Source: CAILUG01 sp038125665 (lineage in GTDB: Bacteria; Pseudomonadota; Gammaproteobacteria; Pseudomonadales; Pseudohongiellaceae). From it: a DNA stretch of 64,000 bases. Of this stretch, positions 1 to 8,219 are shown piece by piece. The position numbers and the translations under genes are program-made. Position 1 is the first letter of the stretch; each line of letters starts with the position of its first letter. The stretch is taken from NCBI GenBank assembly GCA_038125665.1, contig JAYPEI010000001.1, positions 186,001 through 250,000 of the forward strand, read 5' to 3'. Under the pieces are notes generated by a model that saw only the letters and a program-made list of their open reading frames with translations, searched no databases and had not been told where the DNA came from.

Positions 1-425
1 TTCGTATTGCAGAAGGGAGGTCTCTTCGTTTTTCACAAAATGAACTTATCTGTCATGGTCATGCAATAGAATGTCGACTCAATGCAGAGGATCCTTATAA
101 TGATTTTCAACCCTCTCCAGGAACACTTCAAAAATTTGCCCTCTTCAGTGCACCAGACGTTCGTATAGATACGCATTTGTTTGTCGGGGCTCAAATTACA
201 CCCTTTTATGATTCTCTGATGGCGAAACTCATTGTCTCGGCTGAGAACCGTGAAAAGGCTTTATTACTTATGCAACAACTACTCAATAATAGCCTAATTT
301 CAGGAGTGACAACCAACTTAGCTCTTCATCAAGCGCTCTTTGAAGATCCTGTATTTCTTGCGGGTGGAATTGATACTCGTTATTTAGGGAAATATCTTGC
401 AAATAGTAAATTTGAGAAACAATGA
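1..425 (+). CDS. Biotin carboxylase, C-terminal part (5' truncated by window edge)
   Basis: The window opens inside this gene; codons run in frame from position 3 to the stop TGA at 423-425, giving about 140 residues. The fragment carries the biotin carboxylase C-terminal signature HAIECRLNAEDP followed by the typical PSPGTLQKF stretch and a YDSLMAKLIV segment. The family uses ATP and bicarbonate to carboxylate biotin on a carrier protein. The protein ends soon after the domain, so no biotinyl carrier domain is fused to it. The carboxyltransferase gene follows 18 nt downstream, so the two probably form one enzyme. Substrate cannot be told from this fragment; it need not be the housekeeping acetyl-CoA carboxylase. 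Confidence 0.9.
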   Translation, partial: RIAEGRSLRFSQNELICHGHAIECRLNAEDPYNDFQPSPGTLQKFALFSAPDVRIDTHLFVGAQITPFYDSLMAKLIVSAENREKALLLMQQLLNNSLISGVTTNLALHQALFEDPVFLAGGIDTRYLGKYLANSKFEKQ

Positions 426-443
426 AGCTAACAGGATTAAAAA

Positions 444-1904
444 ATGGCAACTCTTGACTTAGTCGACGTCAGTATTCGAGATGGAAATCAAAGCCTTTGG
501 AGTATGACTGGACTCAATAGTGCCCAAATAATGCAAGCTGCCCCACTCATGGAGAGAGTAGGATTTCGTGCTATTGACTTCACCTCCAGTACTCATATGT
601 CAGTGGCAGTCCGTTACAACAGAGATGATCCATGGCAACGTATCCGCCTAATGAAGCAGTCCTTACCGGGTGTACCGTTGCAATTTATCTCAACTGGTTT
701 TCGCTTTATTTCCTGGGAGACAGCTGACCATGATTTCATGCGCCTTGCTTACCGCACACTCATGCGAGCAGGTATTGGTAGGTTTGTCTTGCTTGACCCA
801 ATGCATGATATGGATGCTCTTCAATCTGTCGCCCGTATAGTCAAAGAAGAAGGTGAGGCTGAAAATATGGCCGCACTCACCTTTACATTGAGTTCTGTTC
901 ATACTGATTCTTTCTATGCCGACTGCGCTAGAATTATTGCCCAAAGCGGTCTATTCGATTTAGTTTACATTAAAGACCCCAGTGGCTTGTTGACACCCGA
1001 AAGAGCCAAAACATTGATTCCTGCAGTCAAAGCTCAGTTGAGTGGTTTGCCATTGGAGTTACATTCACACTGCACCATCGGCCTTTCTCAATTCAACTAC
1101 ATGGTGGGTGCGGAACTAGGTATCTCAGCACTTCATACTGCGATGGGTCCTCTTGCACATGGCTCCTCATTACCTTGTGCCTCTCAAACAGTAGATAATT
1201 TAAAAACTCTTGGGCATGAAGTTAATGTCGATTCAAAAGCTTTAAAAGCACTTGAGCGCTATTATTTTGAACTTGCAGCCGCCGAGGGACGACCTATTGG
1301 AAAGCCTATGGCCTATGATGCGTCATACCTTCGACATCAGGTTGCCGGTGGGGTACTTACCACCACTCGTCGCCAACTTGCAGAGCTGAACTTGGAACAT
1401 AAATTCTCTGAAGTCATGCTAGAAGTTGAGCGTGTCCGTAGTGAGCTTGGTTCTCCAATCATGGTAACCCCTTTCCCACAGATTGTGACAACTCAAGCAC
1501 TCTTTAACGTGCTCTCAGATGACCGCTACTCGAACATCCCCGATCAAGCGATACGTTATGTCCTTGGTCGATTCGGACGCCCGACCACACCTGTAGACCC
1601 AAACGTACTGGATCGTATTATGTCGCTGCCGCGTACCAAAGAAATTATGGCGGAACCAATCTCCATGACTTTAAAAGAGCGACGTAGTCGCTTCCCTGCC
1701 TCAATGAGTGACGAAGAATTTTTACTACGAGCTGTGATGCCAACTGACCAAGTCGATGCTATGCGAACCCGCGCTAAAAATGAGATGTACTATAACCCCA
1801 GCTTGAGCCCAGTATTACAACTTCTTGAGGGTATTAAGAAGCGCCCAACTCTTCATCACTTGACAGTCAGCAATGACAAATTGAGATTACATTTAAGGAA
1901 ATAA
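444..1904 (+). CDS. Biotin-dependent carboxyltransferase subunit, PYC/OADA type
   Basis: This 486-residue protein belongs to the family of pyruvate carboxylase subunit B and oxaloacetate decarboxylase alpha, which moves CO2 between carboxybiotin and a 2-oxo acid. The N-terminal TIM-barrel motif IRDGNQSLW (residues 11-19) replaces the usual LRDAHQSL. The lysine that is carbamylated in the family is K177 in IKDPSGLL, and H207/H209 in LHSHCT match the metal ligands. The conserved arginine-bearing RGAN loop of pyruvate carboxylase reads STGFRF here, and the usual HTHDT is HSHCT. There is no C-terminal biotinyl domain. It sits in an operon between biotin carboxylase and a HAD phosphatase. Class is firm; the substrate may not be pyruvate. 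Confidence 0.8.
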   Translation: MATLDLVDVSIRDGNQSLWSMTGLNSAQIMQAAPLMERVGFRAIDFTSSTHMSVAVRYNRDDPWQRIRLMKQSLPGVPLQFISTGFRFISWETADHDFMRLAYRTLMRAGIGRFVLLDPMHDMDALQSVARIVKEEGEAENMAALTFTLSSVHTDSFYADCARIIAQSGLFDLVYIKDPSGLLTPERAKTLIPAVKAQLSGLPLELHSHCTIGLSQFNYMVGAELGISALHTAMGPLAHGSSLPCASQTVDNLKTLGHEVNVDSKALKALERYYFELAAAEGRPIGKPMAYDASYLRHQVAGGVLTTTRRQLAELNLEHKFSEVMLEVERVRSELGSPIMVTPFPQIVTTQALFNVLSDDRYSNIPDQAIRYVLGRFGRPTTPVDPNVLDRIMSLPRTKEIMAEPISMTLKERRSRFPASMSDEEFLLRAVMPTDQVDAMRTRAKNEMYYNPSLSPVLQLLEGIKKRPTLHHLTVSNDKLRLHLRK

Positions 1905-1905
1905 G

Positions 1906-2748
1906 ATGATCAACAAAGCAGTTTTGGAGCGCTTGAGTGCTGTAAAAGCCTTTATATTTGATATGGATGGTACGCTTATCCTTGGTGATAAAGCCAACAA
2001 TAACATGCGTACCTTGCCAGGAGCGATTGAATTTACTAGCAAGCTCAATGAAAAAGGTATCCCATGGGTAGTTTTTACCAATGGCACAGTACGCTCTCCT
2101 GAGGACTACATTGAGGTGCTCAGTGGAGCAGGCATTCCTATGCGTGACAATATGATGACACCTAGTAGCAGCGCAGCAGACTATTTTGTGACCAATGGTT
2201 ATAAAAAAATTATGGTTCTAGGCTGCTCAGGGGTTTGGCAACCCCTAGCCGACAAAGGACTTGAAATTTCCTTTTCTAAAGATGGCTATCAAGACTCTGT
2301 TGATGCTGTCTACATTGGCTGGTACCGTGAATTTGGCTTTATCGACTTAGAAGCAGCTTATCAAGCGGTTCGCGATGGTGCTGGTCTTTTTACCGCTAGT
2401 GATGTGCCTTTTTTTGCTTCAGCCAAGGGACCGGCAATTGGGACGAGCTGTGCCATAGCAGGTGCCTTGAAACCACTCACTGGAAAAGAAGCAGAAGTTT
2501 TAGGAAAACCATCAATTCATGCCCTAGAAACTGCTGCTAACCGTCTAGGAGTTGACAAACATGAGCTTGCTGTCGTGGGTGATGATCCAGATCTTGAAAT
2601 ACCAATGGCATTGGGGGGAGGAGCTTTTGCAATTTATGTCCATACTGGTACCGGTGGACCGGATGCATTTAATGGTCGTCCTGCAGATCAGCAGCCTCAT
2701 TTAAACCTCAAAAATGTTGGAGAGCTGCTGGATCTATACACCGCCTAA
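1906..2748 (+). CDS. HAD-superfamily (class IIA, NagD-like) phosphatase
   Basis: This 280-residue hydrolase has the HAD motif I DMDGT at residues 19-23, where D19 is the expected nucleophile and D21 the acid/base. It also has the motif II region VVFTNGT and the motif IV region VVGDDPDLEIPMA. The layout matches the NagD / 4-nitrophenylphosphatase group (HAD-IIA), whose members dephosphorylate sugar phosphates, pyridoxal phosphate or phosphoglycolate in the cytosol. An AAGGAA ribosome-binding site lies just before the ATG, which follows the upstream stop by one base, so it is translated with the carboxyltransferase. The 3' end overlaps the convergent RidA-family gene by 4 nt. Substrate unknown; metabolite repair beside the carboxylase is possible. 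Confidence 0.85.
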   Translation: MINKAVLERLSAVKAFIFDMDGTLILGDKANNNMRTLPGAIEFTSKLNEKGIPWVVFTNGTVRSPEDYIEVLSGAGIPMRDNMMTPSSSAADYFVTNGYKKIMVLGCSGVWQPLADKGLEISFSKDGYQDSVDAVYIGWYREFGFIDLEAAYQAVRDGAGLFTASDVPFFASAKGPAIGTSCAIAGALKPLTGKEAEVLGKPSIHALETAANRLGVDKHELAVVGDDPDLEIPMALGGGAFAIYVHTGTGGPDAFNGRPADQQPHLNLKNVGELLDLYTA

Positions 2749-3128
2749 AGTTGTTTCAGCGCAGTGATCTCGATCTCAATTTTCATTCTTTGATCGAGCA
2801 ACTGTGCTGAGAGAATCATGATCGCAGGACGAACTTCCCCAAAGTATTTTTTGAAAACAGGGAAACACTTGTCGACATCACTAGCTTCAGGAATGACGTA
2901 TGTCGCCTTGATGACGTCGGCGAAAGTAGCTCCCGTTTGAAGCAAAACAGCTTCAATATTTTTAAAGCACTGTTCAGCCTGAGCTACTACATCATCTTCG
3001 ATGGTCATGGTGGTGTAATCGAATCCTGTTGTGCCAGAGATAAAAACAAAAGGCCCTTGTACAACGGCTCGCGAATAACCAATCTCACCTTCAAAGGGTG
3101 AGCCAGAACTAATTAATTGACGCTGCAT
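2745..3128 (-). CDS. RidA/YjgF/UK114 family protein
   Basis: About 127 residues, matching the usual length of Rid proteins, which hydrolyse reactive enamines and imines released by PLP enzymes or amine oxidases. The C-terminal block RPAIMILSAQLL...MKIEIEITALK carries the conserved arginine (in RPA) that binds the substrate carboxylate in RidA. An in-frame ATG upstream at 3149 would add seven residues, but a GGGGA Shine-Dalgarno sits 7-8 nt before the ATG at 3128, so the shorter start is chosen. It is the last gene of a minus-strand run after an SDR gene. In this setting it may act on an unstable pathway intermediate; that role is inferred. Confidence 0.85.
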   Translation of the reverse strand: MQRQLISSGSPFEGEIGYSRAVVQGPFVFISGTTGFDYTTMTIEDDVVAQAEQCFKNIEAVLLQTGATFADVIKATYVIPEASDVDKCFPVFKKYFGEVRPAIMILSAQLLDQRMKIEIEITALKQL

Positions 3129-3175
3129 AAAATTCCCCATATGGAACAAAACCGGTGAGTCTCCGATGAGATTAA

Positions 3176-3937
3176 CTACATAGTAGCGGCAACACCACCA
3201 TCAATATTGAACACCTCTCCATTCACAAAGCTCATTTCACGACTCAAAAGTATGGCAATGGCATTGGAATTATCTTCCTCGGTTCCCAGACGACGCAAGG
3301 GGATAGAGAGCTTACGCTTCTCATATACATCGGCTGTATTCAGGCCTAAGGAACCCGGTGTGGGGACGGAAGCTGGAGAAACACAATTGGTACGAATATT
3401 TAGTGGCCCTAACTCAGCTGCTAGCACTCGAGTAACGCCAACTATAGCTGTTTTGCATGCAGTGTAAGCAGAGGTCAATGGATAGCCTCTGTGTGAAACT
3501 GGAGAGGCCATGTTAATCATCACAGCACCACGTTGCGGGTCAAGGTATGTTTTTAAAGCTTGGGCAGCCCAAAATAATGGTTTTATTCCCACATCCAGCA
3601 TACTAGAAAGCAGTTCGTTATCAACACTTTCCACCGGTCCATATCGTAGCAGCATGGCATTATTGACGATAGCATCAATGCGTCCACCCTGCTTTGAAAA
3701 ATCTGCGCACATTGTTGCAAAGTCTTCTTGAGATCCTACATCACACACGTAAGGATGTACTTCTCCACCTTGAGCAGACACTGATGCTGCAGTTTCAGCA
3801 ATGCTCTCTGGATCAACGTCTGCAATACCTAAAATTGCTCCACAGCTTGATAGATGGAGAGCCAGATGTCGTCCAAGCCCACGACCAGCCCCTGTGACAA
3901 GAATATAGTTTGCCTGCAAATCAGGTTTCATAAACAT
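3176..3937 (-). CDS. Short-chain dehydrogenase/reductase (SDR)
   Basis: A 253-residue classical SDR. The Rossmann glycine motif TGAGRGLG is at residues 15-22, VNNAM (normally NNAG) at 91-95, the catalytic serine near 145 in NMAS, and the YxxxK pair at Y158/K162 in YTACK. D40/D42 after the second strand suggests NAD(H) rather than NADP(H). The ending NIDGGVAATM is typical of the family. A second ATG two codons in (3931) has better Shine-Dalgarno spacing and may be the true start. It lies between RidA and a GMC oxidoreductase on the same strand, so it probably oxidises or reduces an alcohol/ketone in the same pathway. The substrate cannot be predicted. Confidence 0.88.
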   Translation of the reverse strand: MFMKPDLQANYILVTGAGRGLGRHLALHLSSCGAILGIADVDPESIAETAASVSAQGGEVHPYVCDVGSQEDFATMCADFSKQGGRIDAIVNNAMLLRYGPVESVDNELLSSMLDVGIKPLFWAAQALKTYLDPQRGAVMINMASPVSHRGYPLTSAYTACKTAIVGVTRVLAAELGPLNIRTNCVSPASVPTPGSLGLNTADVYEKRKLSIPLRRLGTEEDNSNAIAILLSREMSFVNGEVFNIDGGVAATM

Positions 3938-3960
3938 TTCCTTACCTTTTAGATAATATA

Positions 3961-5589
3961 TCAGCCATTAACAGGGTTTTCGCTCTTCAATGCTGGCTTA
4001 CCCAAAATCATATCAGCCGCCTTCTCAGCGATCATGACTACCGATGCGTTTGTATTACCGCTAACAACTCGTGGATAGATTGATGCATCTACAATTCTTA
4101 GTCCATGTACTCCACGCAAACGTAACTGAGGGTCTACAACTGACTCTGAGTCGTTACCCATTCGACAACTGCCGCCTGGATGATGGACAGCTGTACACTG
4201 ACTGCGCATATAGGCTTTCAGCTCTTGATCATCCTTAAGCTCAGCACCGGGAAGAATTTCATTGGCTTTATATTTCCCCAAAGCATCTTGAGCTAATATT
4301 TGTCGAGAAATTTTTAATCCCTTCAATAAAGTATCCTGATCTTCAGTAGCCGCCAAAAATTGATTGTCTATGAGAGGCTTAGCTGCAGGATCTACAGCAG
4401 AAATATGTACTGTCCCTCGACTCTTGGGTCGAAGCAAGATGGCATTAATGCCAAAGCCATGGCCAATAGGAAAGGGAAATTTTGGCGTTGGACGAGTGGC
4501 TGGCATAAACACGAATTGTAAATCTGGCCGATCAAGTTCAGGACTAGTACGAACAAAACCAGTCACTTCAAAGAGATTACCGGCTAGTTGACCACGCCTG
4601 TTAAACAAGTACTTTACGACGGACCAAGCATTACGAGGTAATGCAGGCCAACTAATACCATAGGAGTCGGTATTCGATGTTGCCATTTGTACAACAGAGC
4701 TTGGATGATCATGAAGATTTTTGCCAACCTGTTTCAATGCCACTTTTACTGCAATACCATGTTCTTGCAAAATTTCAGGATCACCAATGCCCGAGCGCTC
4801 CAGTACCTGAGGTGAACCATAAGCTCCTCCACACAGTATCACTTCTCTTTTTGCGTGAATCAGACGGGTTATTCCGTCTGCTCTGATATAGACACCAGAG
4901 GCATGTCCCCGGTCAAGCTCAATTCTATCGACAAGAACTTGTGTCATTATTTGTAAATTAGGCCTTTTCCTAGCTGGCGCCAGAAAAGCTGTCACTCCCG
5001 ATACCCTTCTGCCATAAGCCAAAGCATTTTGTCTCACATCGAATCCCACTGGATCTACACACCCATTGAAGTCATCACAACGTGGATAACCTAGAGAAAC
5101 AGTAGCCTCCAAAAAAGGGTTAATCATAGGGCTATAGTCACGCACATGAGAAATTGCCATTTCACCACCTGTACCATGCCAAGGGGAGTCCCTATAGTCG
5201 AGATTATCCTCGCTACGTTTGAAATAGGGCAGCACCTCACTAAAACCCCAGCCCTCACAACCCCACTGAGACCACTCATCAAAATCCATAGGATGGCCTC
5301 GAAAATACACCATACCGTTTGTGGAAGAGCATCCACCAAGCACTCGTCCTCGAGGTAAGGGAATTGATCTACCCCCAAGTTGACTTTGCGGCACAGTTTG
5401 ATAGCCCCAGCTATATTTTGGATTGAACATCAGAGTTCCAACAAAAGATGGAACATGGATAAGCGGAGTACGATCACTTGGGCCAGCCTCCAGCAAACAC
5501 ACTGTCTTAGTACCATCTGCACTAAGTCGATTAGCTAGTACTGTTCCTGCAGATCCAGCACCTACAATGACGAAATCATAACTATCCAT
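3961..5589 (-). CDS. GMC-family FAD oxidoreductase (choline/alcohol dehydrogenase-like), copy 1
   Basis: This 542-residue flavoprotein starts with the FAD-binding GAGSAG motif (residues 10-15). It has the GMC signature 1 region PRGRVLGGCSSTNGM and a C-terminal active-site block, TAVHHPGGSCRMG, with H470 as the expected catalytic base and N514 in GNTNAS. The family, which includes choline dehydrogenase, AlkJ-type alcohol dehydrogenases and polyethylene glycol dehydrogenase, oxidises alcohols to aldehydes. No signal peptide is seen, so it is cytoplasmic or membrane-associated. It is clearly paralogous to the protein at 8220-9854: long stretches correspond, such as LPRN...YLFNRRGQL and PIGHGF. 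It lies 23 nt upstream of the SDR gene on the same strand. Confidence 0.92.
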   Translation of the reverse strand: MDSYDFVIVGAGSAGTVLANRLSADGTKTVCLLEAGPSDRTPLIHVPSFVGTLMFNPKYSWGYQTVPQSQLGGRSIPLPRGRVLGGCSSTNGMVYFRGHPMDFDEWSQWGCEGWGFSEVLPYFKRSEDNLDYRDSPWHGTGGEMAISHVRDYSPMINPFLEATVSLGYPRCDDFNGCVDPVGFDVRQNALAYGRRVSGVTAFLAPARKRPNLQIMTQVLVDRIELDRGHASGVYIRADGITRLIHAKREVILCGGAYGSPQVLERSGIGDPEILQEHGIAVKVALKQVGKNLHDHPSSVVQMATSNTDSYGISWPALPRNAWSVVKYLFNRRGQLAGNLFEVTGFVRTSPELDRPDLQFVFMPATRPTPKFPFPIGHGFGINAILLRPKSRGTVHISAVDPAAKPLIDNQFLAATEDQDTLLKGLKISRQILAQDALGKYKANEILPGAELKDDQELKAYMRSQCTAVHHPGGSCRMGNDSESVVDPQLRLRGVHGLRIVDASIYPRVVSGNTNASVVMIAEKAADMILGKPALKSENPVNG

Positions 5590-5636
5590 CTATATACTCG
5601 CTCAAGTCGCATTTAAAACATTTTTCACTTTTAAGA

Positions 5637-6785
5637 TTAGTTTACCGCCGAAGCAACAATGTCTGAGAGCCTTTGAAAGCGTTCTATGTTAGGAGCTTGT
5701 CCCATAACACCAGCACTCAAGTAGACAAAAGTCACTTCAGTCTCAGGATCAACCCAGAACAACGTAGAGCCAGAACCATAATTTCCAAAAGTAAGTGGCG
5801 AAGTCAGCGTGCCATACAGACCCGGGCAAATAGACTCACCTCGCAACGCGAAACCAAGCCCCATATAGGCAGGATAAGGCTCCCAACCATGATTCATCGC
5901 TACAGCTTTATACAACTCATTAGGCTTATTCTCGGTCCAGCAAGTAGTCGCAAGATCTATCATGGCAGGAGAAAGAATACGAGCACCATCTAAAGTCCCC
6001 CCTTGACGGAACATTTCCGCAAGTCTGAATAAATCATTGGTACAAGAGATTCCACCAACCCAAGGCATCTCTGCGTGTTCCTCCATGAAAGCCCCCTGTG
6101 GCCCGAGGTTTGAACTACCAAGATGTTCTTGTGGCGGTCTGCCACGAAAATCAGGGAAGATATGTCTTTCAGCAAGATCTTTGCGTCGTCCAATCGCAGT
6201 AGAACTCATCCGTAAAGGAGACAATACTTCTTCTTGTAAGAGCTGACGATAGCACCGACCTTTAGGATCAGTACGACGCACTGCCTCACCAAGTAAAGCA
6301 TGGTTACACAAAGGGGAGTAGTGCACTTTTTGGCCCGGAGCCTCAATTGAATGAATGTTCTGACAGATTGCAGCAACTACGTCATCAAGCTTATCAATAT
6401 ACATACCTGGCTTGGGATTCCAAACAGCAGGCAAGCCACTTTGATGAGTCAACAAATGGAAAATATTGATCTTTTCACGCAGCCCCCCCTTAAACTCAGG
6501 AATGATTTCACAGACATGCGTAGTAAGTGCGAATTCACCTAATTCAATGGCGCGCATCGCCAAGACGTTTGTAAAGCATTTAGTTAGAGAAAAAAGTGAA
6601 AAGACTGAGTCTAATTGTAATGGTGCGCATTCCTCACCACCACCATGACCAAAGGCTTTATGCAAAGCTATCTGCCCTTCTCTAGCCACAAGAACTACCG
6701 CACCAAAATATTTATCTTTTTGTATATCATCTGAAATAGTCTGGCAAAGATGCTCTAATCTAGCTTCGTCAAAACCGGTGCTCAT
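5637..6785 (-). CDS. Serine hydrolase, beta-lactamase fold (class C/EstB-like), copy 1
   Basis: A hydrolase of about 382 residues in the serine beta-lactamase/transpeptidase-fold esterase family. The SxxK nucleophile motif is S66-L-T-K69 (in LFSLTK), and YSPLCNHALLGE supplies the expected tyrosine motif (Y-S-P rather than YxN). Many such proteins are esterases (EstB, LovD-like acyltransferases) and not antibiotic-resistance enzymes. No signal peptide is visible, which supports a cytosolic esterase. A TTG at 6803 gives a longer frame, but AGGAG sits 6 nt before the ATG at 6785, so that start is used. It lies between a related hydrolase and a GMC oxidoreductase, suggesting that ester cleavage precedes alcohol oxidation. 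Confidence 0.87.
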   Translation of the reverse strand: MSTGFDEARLEHLCQTISDDIQKDKYFGAVVLVAREGQIALHKAFGHGGGEECAPLQLDSVFSLFSLTKCFTNVLAMRAIELGEFALTTHVCEIIPEFKGGLREKINIFHLLTHQSGLPAVWNPKPGMYIDKLDDVVAAICQNIHSIEAPGQKVHYSPLCNHALLGEAVRRTDPKGRCYRQLLQEEVLSPLRMSSTAIGRRKDLAERHIFPDFRGRPPQEHLGSSNLGPQGAFMEEHAEMPWVGGISCTNDLFRLAEMFRQGGTLDGARILSPAMIDLATTCWTENKPNELYKAVAMNHGWEPYPAYMGLGFALRGESICPGLYGTLTSPLTFGNYGSGSTLFWVDPETEVTFVYLSAGVMGQAPNIERFQRLSDIVASAVN

Positions 6786-6850
6786 AAGTTCTCCTAAATA
6801 CAAATAATTTTTTATTTATTGACAATAACCATAAAGGTTATTGTTACCTC

Positions 6851-8056
6851 CTAAATTGATGCATAAAACGCGTCTATTAATCTTCTTGCTCTTGGCCCAT
6901 TTGTGCCAACGGCATGCATCTGATTGCAACAGTAGGCAAAACCTACACCAGCATCAGGGTCACAAAAGCCTATAGATCCTCCAAGCCCGTGGTGACCAAA
7001 ACTGCGCATATTTGGCCCCATATAGACCGCTACTGGGGTATTTAGCAGAATACCCAGCGCCTGATGATAAGGACGGTCTTGAAACATTTCAGTCTGGTTA
7101 TGCTGTTCGACTATCATCGCTTCTATACCGGCTTTCGACATTATTACTGGCATGGAGTCGGCTAATTTTCCTTCACAAGCAACCCTTCCCAAAGCTCCAT
7201 AAATCTTAGCAACACCTCGTGCATTACCATGACCGCTACCACTAGCAACCTCGCAAGTTTTCCAAATTGCCGAGTTCATTGTCATAGCCCAGCTTTCTAA
7301 GGGGTTCTGTTTAAAAGCCAAAGCCTTAAGCTGGCTCTGATCTACTTGATCCTTCGCTGCAAATAAACCAGCATTCATATTGGGAAGCACCTCAGCCACC
7401 GTCGCTTGCTCTTCAGCGCTCATTTGTCCAAGGTAGTATTCCGCTTGCAAAGGTTGCGTCACCTCTTGACGCAAAAATGGGCCTACTGTCATACCAGTGA
7501 TTCGACGCATGATCTCACCCAAGAGAAAGCCTTGATGGTGAACATGATAGGCTGCCTTTGTGCCAATTTCCCAAAGCGGTTCCTGCTTCTCCAGCGCTCT
7601 GATCATGGCCTCGCGATCAAACATAGCCCCAGGCCAGAGAGGGTCCGTAGTCAGTACTGGTACCGCGGCAGTGTGATCAAGGAAGTGTCTGATCAAGGTT
7701 TTTTCTTTTCCATTTTGACCGTATTCAGGCCAATACTTAATCACCGGGTCATCGGGATGAACAAGTCCTCTATCCACAAGCATATTAAAGCAAATGGCGG
7801 TTATACCTTTAGCTACGGACATCATACAGACAGTAGTACCGGCTTCCCATAGCTGTGATTGCGAAGCGTTTTTGTAACCTCCCCACAGGTCAACAACCAC
7901 TTGTCCATCAACTAAGATACTACAAGCAGATCCGAGTTCTTCTTCCTCACGAAAATTCTCAGCAAAGGCCTCAGCTACAAGGTGAAATTCTTCCTGAAAC
8001 TCACCCTGCAGTGTAAACTTTGCTCCTCTGGCTTCAACTACCTGCTGCCATTGCAT
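6851..8056 (-). CDS. Serine hydrolase, beta-lactamase fold (EstB-like), copy 2
   Basis: A second beta-lactamase-fold hydrolase, 401 residues, with S80-V-A-K83 as the SxxK motif (MMSVAK). The tyrosine region is AAYHVHHQGFLLGE, and HHGLGGSIGF near the C-terminus stands in for the third (KTG/HxG) motif. It resembles the EstB/carboxylesterase group active on small esters. It is only loosely similar to the neighbouring hydrolase, so the two probably have different substrates and are not a recent duplication. No export signal is visible. It is the first gene of the minus-strand run that continues through hydrolase 1, GMC 1, SDR and RidA, and it is divergent from GMC 2 across a 160-nt gap likely to hold both promoters. 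Confidence 0.87.
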   Translation of the reverse strand: MQWQQVVEARGAKFTLQGEFQEEFHLVAEAFAENFREEEELGSACSILVDGQVVVDLWGGYKNASQSQLWEAGTTVCMMSVAKGITAICFNMLVDRGLVHPDDPVIKYWPEYGQNGKEKTLIRHFLDHTAAVPVLTTDPLWPGAMFDREAMIRALEKQEPLWEIGTKAAYHVHHQGFLLGEIMRRITGMTVGPFLRQEVTQPLQAEYYLGQMSAEEQATVAEVLPNMNAGLFAAKDQVDQSQLKALAFKQNPLESWAMTMNSAIWKTCEVASGSGHGNARGVAKIYGALGRVACEGKLADSMPVIMSKAGIEAMIVEQHNQTEMFQDRPYHQALGILLNTPVAVYMGPNMRSFGHHGLGGSIGFCDPDAGVGFAYCCNQMHAVGTNGPRARRLIDAFYASI

Positions 8057-8219
8057 GCTCTTTCCTCTTCTTTACTGCAAATAAAAATACCTGATAAGAA
8101 TACCCCTTTTTTTATACCGGTGGATACCGTGAAAGTTGGGATTCAGTGGCTTCTTGTTTTCGGTATACTGAGACTAAGATATTAGGTGAAACATGTACGC
8201 AGTTAAGGAGTGCAAAATA

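Noticed and set aside
2201..2260. Stem AGGGGTT/AACCCCT in the HAD gene
   Set aside because: A 7-bp stem in coding sequence; likely coincidence.
7406..7852. 148-residue open frame on the plus strand opposite the second beta-lactamase-fold hydrolase
   Set aside because: Shadow of a well-supported gene; composition is unlike a real protein.
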